Part shown: positions 15,003-21,400 of the stretch, one piece after another
Layout of the letters: each line of letters begins with the position of its first letter
Position numbering within the stretch: position 1 is the first letter of the stretch
NCBI GenBank assembly: GCA_964425355.1
Contig: CAYRMO010000040.1
Span: 1 to 23,696, forward strand
DNA: 23,696 nucleotides
Reading direction: 5' to 3'
Source: Litorimonas sp964425355
GTDB taxonomy: Bacteria > Pseudomonadota > Alphaproteobacteria > Caulobacterales > Maricaulaceae
Made by a program: the position numbers and the translations under genes
The notes under the pieces: model-generated
The model's database searches: none
Seen by the model: the letters and a program-made list of their open reading frames with translations, nothing else
What the model was told of the DNA's origin: nothing

Positions 15003-15965
15003 TTATCCTCCTGCTAATTCGAGGCTTGAGGAAGACGGTTTTTGTTCGCGTTTGACCGACACGGATTGTGTGTCTTCGCCACGGATGACTTTAATATTTG
15101 CCACTTTTGACACAGGTGGTTTGGGCGTAACTTTCACGGGTCGTTTGGGTTTTTTAGCTGCGCTATTTGAGTTAGCGCGCGCGTCCAAATCACGTGAATC
15201 AACTGATTTTGTCGTAGATGGCAAAGCCTCACCGACGGCGCGTAATACAAGAGATAGACGGCCGCGCGATTGCGCAACGCTCAGGGCTTGTGCGTCCATA
15301 TGGCTAACTTCAAGTGTTACGGTTCGCGCGACATTTGCGCCGTCCTGTGTTTGGTTCTGACTTTGGTCAATTCCCAAAACCCGAATTGACTGGAGGATTA
15401 TATCAGATCTGAAATTGGGAATTTTGGAACCGGGATCAGGCTCGGAAATATATTGAACATCTACGAGATCACCTGGGACAACAAATCCGGCAACACCTGT
15501 TACGTCATCAACGCGAATAGAGGCCGCGCGATATCCAGGACGAATTCGGGCAGATAATGATGCCCGTCCGTCCAAACCTGACACTTTATGCGGCAAGAGT
15601 ACTTCATTCATTTTTATATTTGAAAGTGCGATAAATGCACCGTCTTCAATTTCATTATAATCGGGCGAAAAAATATCGGAAAGATCCGCGAGTGCGCCAG
15701 CTGGTACAATCTCCATTGGCATGTCAACGACCCGCAAGGCGCTTTCCGTTATGTGGTCGCCAAAATTAAGGTCCGCATCCGCAACCACGACCGAGATCAT
15801 ATTATAGTCTTTTTCTACGGGTAGGGTCGTTTGGCTAATTTTGGGTGCCGGAGCCTGTTTAAATTGATCCTCGACAGCTCCTTGAATCCAACCACGAGCG
15901 AGAACAATCGCCATAATTCCAAAGGCAGCACTTGCCCCAAGTGTGACTAAAGTATTTGTGCGCAT
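15003..15965 (-). CDS. cpaB: Flp pilus assembly protein CpaB/RcpC
   Basis: CpaB/RcpC is the periplasmic partner of the Tad secretin. The 320-residue protein has an N-terminal membrane anchor (about 7-25) and a first SAF-like domain with DADLNFGDHITESALRVVDM. The RcpC core follows with LSARIRPGYRAASIRVDDVT, GVAGFVVPGDLVDVQYI and VARTVTLEVSHMDAQALSVA. A Lys/Pro-rich linker (about 267-283) and the family's short terminal strand IKVIRGEDTQSV come last. It is the first gene of the Tad operon. No strong Shine-Dalgarno sequence precedes 15965; an A+T-rich ATAATTATAAG lies close upstream on the minus strand and may hold the -10 region. Confidence 0.93.
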   Translation of the reverse strand: MRTNTLVTLGASAAFGIMAIVLARGWIQGAVEDQFKQAPAPKISQTTLPVEKDYNMISVVVADADLNFGDHITESALRVVDMPMEIVPAGALADLSDIFSPDYNEIEDGAFIALSNIKMNEVLLPHKVSGLDGRASLSARIRPGYRAASIRVDDVTGVAGFVVPGDLVDVQYISEPDPGSKIPNFRSDIILQSIRVLGIDQSQNQTQDGANVARTVTLEVSHMDAQALSVAQSRGRLSLVLRAVGEALPSTTKSVDSRDLDARANSNSAAKKPKRPVKVTPKPPVSKVANIKVIRGEDTQSVSVKREQKPSSSSLELAGG

Positions 15966-16025
15966 CTAGGTTAGCCCGTTTCTTATAATTATTGTGATCT
16001 TACCGCCGCGCCCCGCGCCAGAAGA

Positions 16026-16045
16026 TCAGATGATCGACTATCTGA
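16026..16045. promoter_or_regulatory. Inverted repeat upstream of cpaB
   Basis: TCAGAT (16026-16031) and ATCTGA (16040-16045) form a perfect 6-bp dyad with an 8-base centre. It lies about 60 bases upstream of the cpaB start, in the region shared with the divergent DUF11 gene. An operator role is possible; no regulator is identified. Confidence 0.3.
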
Positions 16046-16202
16046 CATGATTTAGGAAAAGTTTGGTTCAAAAGCAGAGTCAAAATAGTTGAAAAATGTG
16101 AAGTTAATAAAATCTAAACGCGTCTGAAACTTGTTTTGTGAATTTCAAATAAACAAAGCCAATAGAGCTGAACACTTTAAAGTCTCATTAAGGCTAAATA
16201 CC

Positions 16203-16235
16203 TATAATGGCACCAACAACTATGCCCTATGGGAG
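16203..16235 (+). promoter_or_regulatory. -10 box and ribosome binding site of the 160-aa DUF11 protein gene
   Basis: A perfect TATAAT lies at 16203-16208, without a recognisable -35 box at normal spacing. GGGAG at 16231-16235 is seven bases before the ATG at 16243. This ribosome site fixes the start there rather than at the in-frame ATG at 16207, which falls inside the -10 box. Confidence 0.5.
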
Positions 16236-16242
16236 CAACACA

Positions 16243-16725
16243 ATGTCTTTAAAACGTATTTCTATTCTTGCTATATCCGCTTTATCAATGGCTTTTGGCC
16301 TTCAAGCGCATGCCTTGAGCGCGGTCCAAAAAGTTGAAAAAGAAGTTGTGACAACAAATGATGCGGGTGAAAAAATTGTCACGCGGGTTCCTGCCGAGAG
16401 CGTTGCGCCTGGCGAGACGGTTGTTTATACCGTAGAATTTCTAAATGACTCGGATGCGCCAGCGACTGACTTGGTTTTGGCGATGCCAATCCCAACCGAC
16501 ATTCGGTTTCTCGAAGGATCTGCTGATCGGTCCGGCGCTACCATTCTATATTCAACGGATGGCGGTTCAAGCTATGCAAGACGAGACGCGTTAGAGCTTT
16601 CAGCTGTTGGTGGCGGGACGCGTGGAGCTCGTAGTGAAGATATCACCCATATACAATGGACAATTACCGGGCCTGTTGCTGTAGGTGAACGCGATAGCGT
16701 GACGTTTAAAGGGCGTTTAAAATAG
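16243..16725 (+). CDS. Small exported DUF11-like (conserved repeat domain) protein
   Basis: The 160-residue protein has a clear signal peptide (MSLKRISILA, hydrophobic core, cut after QAHA at about residue 24). The rest is one Ig-like module of DUF11 type: APGETVVYTVEFLNDSDAPA (56-75), then TDLVLAMPIPTDIRFLEGSA (76-95), then ILYSTDGGSSYARRDAL and a closing strand ITHIQWTITGPVAVGE. DUF11 modules occur in surface and secreted proteins. It has no lipobox, no cysteine and no transmembrane segment in the mature part, so it should be periplasmic or released. It is divergent from cpaB and is followed by its own terminator. Its function is unknown; being the first of three DUF11-type genes suggests a shared structure. 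Confidence 0.85.
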   Translation: MSLKRISILAISALSMAFGLQAHALSAVQKVEKEVVTTNDAGEKIVTRVPAESVAPGETVVYTVEFLNDSDAPATDLVLAMPIPTDIRFLEGSADRSGATILYSTDGGSSYARRDALELSAVGGGTRGARSEDITHIQWTITGPVAVGERDSVTFKGRLK

Positions 16726-16762
16726 AGTGTTATACTAATTCGATTTTAGGTCGATGAGCTTG

Positions 16763-16792
16763 AAACCGTCTCGATTGAGAGGCGGTTTTTTT
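16763..16792 (+). terminator. Rho-independent terminator after the 160-aa DUF11 gene
   Basis: AAACCGTCTC (16763-16772) pairs with GAGGCGGTTT (16779-16788), a 10-bp stem with one T-G wobble and a 6-base loop, followed by a T run to 16792. It separates the small DUF11 gene from the next gene, which must then have its own promoter. Confidence 0.9.
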
Positions 16793-17064
16793 GTGTCAGA
16801 ATGACGCATGCAAGCGACCTCAACCACAAGAGAAGATCAGATTATTTCCTGAAAAGCTTGAAAGTAGTTTTCGTTTTTTTTGTTAATTAAAGGTAAATGG
16901 ATTCACGCGAAAAACATATTAAGTATTTGATATAATTGAAAAAATACAAGATGAACAAGAAATAAATGATTGTTTTGTTTAGCTGGCGTTAACTACGCTA
17001 ATTCGCGGGCACTTAACCAAACTCTGTTAGTTTTCCGAGGTCAAACAACTTTGGGAAATTTAAA
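16793..17064. other. A+T-rich gene-free region upstream of the 407-aa protein gene
   Basis: There is no coding frame here. A TATAAT at 16931-16936 may be a -10 box, but it has no good -35 partner and would leave a leader of about 120 bases. The stretch from 16860 to 16980 is strongly A+T-rich. Half-palindromes such as GTTAAC near 16988 and TTAATTAA near 16883 occur without clear symmetry. Such a long leader could carry regulation, but no known riboswitch is recognised. Confidence 0.4.
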
Positions 17065-18288
17065 ATGACTAAGAAAAACTACATGAAAGGTCTTTTGGGC
17101 GCTTCCGCTTTAATCGCCTTTTCAACAGGTACTGCCCATGCGCAGAACAACTTCACGCCGGCCGACACGACTGTGTCAAACAGCTTTACCCTCGACTATA
17201 ATGTTGGTGGCGTTGCACAGCCGCAAATTGAAACAAATGACGATCCAGCTGATCCAACAGATAATGATGATCCGACAACCTTCCAGGTTGACCGTCTTGT
17301 CAATGTAACTGTTGCATCAAGTGGTACAGCCTCGACATTTGCACCGGGTGAAACCGATGCAGTGGTTCAATTCTCTGTTCGGAACGACGGTAACGATACA
17401 CACGCTTATCTTTTGGATTTCGAAGAAGCTGGTGGAACCGATGATGACTTCGATACTGAGAATTCAACATCTGGCGATCGTATCGTTTATTTCGTTGATA
17501 CAAATGGCAACGGTCTCTTGGACGGCACTGAGGGTGATCCGGCGAATGAAATCACTTATGATCCAGCCGATGACTCAACATGGCCAGTTCTAGATGCTGA
17601 CGATTCAATTATCGTTCGCGTTGTTCGTAATATCCCTGTCGGGGCTGCGGATGGTGAAGAAGCTCTAATCCATCTCTATGCAGATACACGTGACGAAACA
17701 GATCCAGACGGAATTGCTATTGTTGCGGATGCTGATGGCACAAACACAACTGACGTTGCAGAAAATGTATTGATCGATCTTGATGGTCCAGCCTCTGCTG
17801 CAAATGACGACGCAACTGATGGCGCGCATTCTGCGACAAATACATATCTTGTCGAGTCTGCTGATTTATCGGCGACCAAAGACGTCTTCGTATTTGATGC
17901 CGATTATGACGGAACTTGTGATACAATTGGCGCAACATATACGCCACCTGCACCAAGTTCAGATACTGGGTCTGACGTTCCAAATAATGGTTTCCATGTT
18001 CCAGATGCATGTGTTGAATATTTCATCACAGTTCGCAATGACGGGTCTGCCGATGCGACAACTATCGATCTAACCGATATTTTACCAGATCACCTTGTAT
18101 TCCAATCAGCACTTGTTGTTGGATCTTTAACAGGTGGGTCTTTGTCGACACCGTCTGCTGGAGCGCTTTGTGATGGAACGGCTACGACATGTGATGTTAC
18201 CCTCACAGGTGCCACAATCGCAGGAAAAGCTAACGCAGCTGACCCTGCAGTAGAAGGTCACCTCGTTATTCGGGCGACTATACAATAG
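17065..18288 (+). CDS. Acidic exported protein with DUF11-like modules and EF-hand-like loops
   Basis: The 407-residue protein has a signal peptide cut after AHA (residue 26). The mature start NNF, then TVSNSFTLDYNVGGVAQPQI (36-55), resembles the start of the large protein downstream. A run of Asp/Pro/Asn (58-70) follows. A first Ig-like module contains FAPGETDAVVQFSVRNDGND (92-111), and a calcium-type loop DTNGNGLLDGTE (145-156) has EF-hand spacing. A second Asp loop, DADYDGTCD, spans 278-286, and a C-terminal DUF11-type module has CVEYFITVRNDGSADATTID (316-335). Four cysteines (285, 316, 369, 376) could form two disulfides. It is extremely rich in Asp and poor in Lys/Arg, as in calcium-stabilised extracellular proteins. 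I do not recognise a named family for the whole protein. A surface or secreted structural role is inferred. Ribosome site is weak (GGGAAA). Confidence 0.83.
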   Translation: MTKKNYMKGLLGASALIAFSTGTAHAQNNFTPADTTVSNSFTLDYNVGGVAQPQIETNDDPADPTDNDDPTTFQVDRLVNVTVASSGTASTFAPGETDAVVQFSVRNDGNDTHAYLLDFEEAGGTDDDFDTENSTSGDRIVYFVDTNGNGLLDGTEGDPANEITYDPADDSTWPVLDADDSIIVRVVRNIPVGAADGEEALIHLYADTRDETDPDGIAIVADADGTNTTDVAENVLIDLDGPASAANDDATDGAHSATNTYLVESADLSATKDVFVFDADYDGTCDTIGATYTPPAPSSDTGSDVPNNGFHVPDACVEYFITVRNDGSADATTIDLTDILPDHLVFQSALVVGSLTGGSLSTPSAGALCDGTATTCDVTLTGATIAGKANAADPAVEGHLVIRATIQ

Positions 18289-18315
18289 GGCCAAAATCCT
18301 AAAGCCTTTGACTTA

Positions 18316-18342
18316 GGTCGTGTCGAAGTTTTCGGCACGACC
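18316..18342 (+). promoter_or_regulatory. Strong 12-bp hairpin between the acidic protein and giant barrel genes
   Basis: GGTCGTGTCGAA (18316-18327) pairs with TTCGGCACGACC (18331-18342), a 12-bp stem with one T-G wobble and a 3-base loop. It lies 27 bases after the stop of the 407-aa protein. There is no T run on either side, so it is more likely an mRNA 3'-end stabiliser, processing site or partial attenuator than a full terminator. It would let the small secreted protein be made in excess of the downstream barrel. Confidence 0.6.
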
Positions 18343-18415
18343 TCGTCACCTGACATGTGAAATATGAACTGTTTTGGCAGTATCGCTTGTCGCATGTTTT
18401 TACGGGGCTTTTGAG

Positions 18416-18445
18416 ATGGCGCGCGCAACTACCCCCAATTCGTGA
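18416..18445 (+). CDS. Possible nine-residue leader peptide overlapping the barrel gene start
   Basis: ATG at 18416 opens MARATTPNS followed by TGA at 18443-18445. That stop overlaps the GTG start of the large gene in the arrangement GTGA. GGGG at 18404-18407 is a possible ribosome site eight bases before the ATG, while the GTG has none. CCCCC at 18432-18436 could pair with that GGGG. This fits translational coupling through a leader peptide but could be chance. Confidence 0.35.
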   Translation: MARATTPNS

Positions 18446-21400
18446 ACCAAACTAAGACACATATCTCTGGACTTCTTGTCTTTGCAGCAACGGCCTGGCT
18501 GGCTGGTCCTGCATTTGCGCAAGATACACAAAACAATTTTGGCACTGAAGTCGTCAATGTTGCAACGCTAGGCTTTACGGTTGGCGACCAAGCGGCGACG
18601 GTTGAGACAGCGCCAGCGATTTTCACGATTCGTCCGCCACAAACACCGGCGGTCATAGAATTTTTCCGACATGCTCCGACAGCAACAGACCCGCTCTTTA
18701 GGGCTGTAAATGGTTCGGATTTCAGTCCGAGTGGCGAGCTAGACGGACCTTTCACCCAAACGGGTGCTCCTATTACAACAGGTGGGCAATTAATTGATTT
18801 GTCTACACCTATTCCGCTTTCACCAGCGACAACCTATTTGGCTGGCGAACTCATGTTCGTGCGGGTGATCGATACAGGTCAAAATTTAAACAGCACAGAA
18901 ATTGATACGATCTCAATCGTGGTTGAAGCCTCAAATGGCGATCTTATCACCCTACGCCTATATGAGTCGGGCCCTGATACAGGGGAATTTTTGGCTTATA
19001 TTCCGTCAACGGCTGCGCAAACGGCCCAAAATGATGGCGTTATTAGCGCGGCTGGGAATACTCAATTAACAGCCACATATATTGATACACTAGATTCAAC
19101 AGATGTTGTTGTTGATACAGCCATCCTCAATCCACTTAATCGCGTTTTCTCGTCTGTCAGTGGAGAGTTGGTGGATGAGGCCAGAGTTACATTGATAAAT
19201 CTAGAGACTGGCGTCGAGGCTGATGTCTGGGGCGTTGATGGCTTTTCAACATTTCCGTCTGAGGTCGTCTCAGGCGAAAATACGGTCGATTCATCTGGTC
19301 TCACTTATGAAACGGGTGACGGCGAATTTCGCTATCCCATATTAGAGGCGGGCACATATGAAGTCCGTGTCGAGCCGCCAGAAGGCTATAATTTTGCCTC
19401 TGTTTTTACACCAGAGCAGCTAGCGCCTATGGCGTCTGAAAACGGGTTTGTCATCACGCCTGGCTCATTTGGACAGCCCTTTACATTGACCGAAGCTGGA
19501 CCGCTAAGCTTTGATATTCCGCTTGATCCTGAAACGGATCTGGTCGTTGAGAAATCTACTAGCGTGAGTACAGGTGATGTTGGTGACTTTATAAATTATA
19601 CTGTCCGGATTCGAAATCAGGGAATTTCAACGGCCCCTGTTCGCCTCTTTGATAGCCTGCCAGTTGGCTTCAGATATGTACCGGGCACGTCGCGTGCCGA
19701 GCAGCTCCCAATTGATGATCCATCTGTTTCTGAGGACGCCGTTCTTCTGACATTCGATATGGGTCTGGTTGCGCCCGGTGATACCATTACGCTAGATTAT
19801 GCACTGCAAATTGGTCCAGGCGCTCATATGGGCGAAGCCGTAAATGAAGCTGTTGTCCGAGATGCCAATGGAGAACAAATTTCAAATGTTGCGCGAGCAG
19901 GGATCACGCTTCGCGAAGATCTCTTGCGTTCAACCAGCACAATTATTGGCCGTGTCACCGAGCAATCTTGTGACGGCGAACAAGACTGGGTTCGCCCAAT
20001 CAACCGTGGCATCGGTGTTTCCGGCGTGCGTCTTTATATGGAAACAGGTGCCTATGTTGTTTCAGACGGCGATGGTCTCTTCCATTTTGAAGGTGTGACA
20101 GAGGGAACGCATGTTGTCCAAGTTGACGAAGAAACCTTACCTCGCGGTTTTGAACTCATGAAGTGTGAGGAAAACACACGATATGCTGGCGCTTTAAATT
20201 CAAAATTTATTGATGTTCAAGGCGGCGGAATCTGGCGTGCGAATTTCTATTTGAAACAAACAGGTGAAGTGGCAGCAGAGGTAGAAGAAGAAGTTTTCTC
20301 AGACGCGCATGAGCATTTGGATTTTGATGCGGAGTGGCTTGAAACTCAAGACGTCTCTCCATTATGGGCCTATCCATCACCGGAACGCACACCAAGCTCT
20401 CCCGCAACACATGCAGGGATTAAACACGCTTTTGGCCATCGCGTATCTTTGCGTCTGAATGATCGCGAAGTTGAACCATATTACTATAACGGACGGGATG
20501 TGTCTGAAGATCGGACCAAGGCGATCTCGCGCTGGCGCGGTCTTCCATTACAAGATGGTCGCAATGTTTTCATCGCTGATATTCTTGATGAAACCGGAAC
20601 TGTGGTTGATAGCCTTCGCGAAGAGATCTGGTATGTCAAAACCATCTCACGGGCTACGCCTATACCCGCAGAGTCAACATTAATCGCAGATGGCCGTACG
20701 CCGCCTGTTGTTGCAATTCGGCTTGAAGATCAGTCAGGTCGCCCCGTTCATGCAGGACGCGTGACAGAGGTTAAGGTTGAACCACCTTATCGTCATTTTG
20801 ACTCAGACGGAACTGACCGGTTACGTGAAGAAGCTGATAGTCTGGTGGCCCCATTATCGGCGGAAAAAACGCTTGCTGTGGGAACAGATGGGATATTGCG
20901 CGTAGAACTCGAACCAACCTTGCGCACAGGCAAAGTTACGGTTTTGGCGACGATGGATGATGGCCGCGAAATACCGATTTATATGTATCTCGAGCCAGAA
21001 AAGCGCGATTGGATATTAGTTGGTTTGGCCGAAGGCACAGCCGCTCTGCAAAACGTTGAAGGCAATTCTGTTGCGTTTGATGGGGATGCGAGTGACGTTA
21101 TTTCCGATGGTCGCTTGGCCTTTTTTGCAAAAGGCATGATCAAAGGCGAATGGTTGCTAACCTTAGCGCTGGATACAGACAAGCGACGCGGCTCTCGTGA
21201 TGACGCATTTGGTGAGGAGATTGATCCGAACGCGTTTTATACACTTTACGGGGATCGGACCTATCAAGAATTTGAGGGGGCGTCTCGCTATCCGCTTTAT
21301 GTGAAAATTGAAAAATCACATGCCTATGCATTATTTGGTGATTTTGATACCAATGTCACAGAAGGGCGTCTGACCAGCTATAATCGTCGTTTGACAGGAT

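Noticed and set aside
16020..16842. 12-base match AGAAGATCAGAT at 16020-16031 and 16831-16842
   Set aside because: Several 12-base matches are expected by chance in a window of this size, and no longer similarity surrounds them.
16985..17010. Possible CtrA box (TTAA-N7-TTAA) before the 407-aa protein gene
   Set aside because: The nearest match, TTAACTACGCTAA, has the wrong spacing and an incomplete second half; no full site was found upstream of cpaB either.
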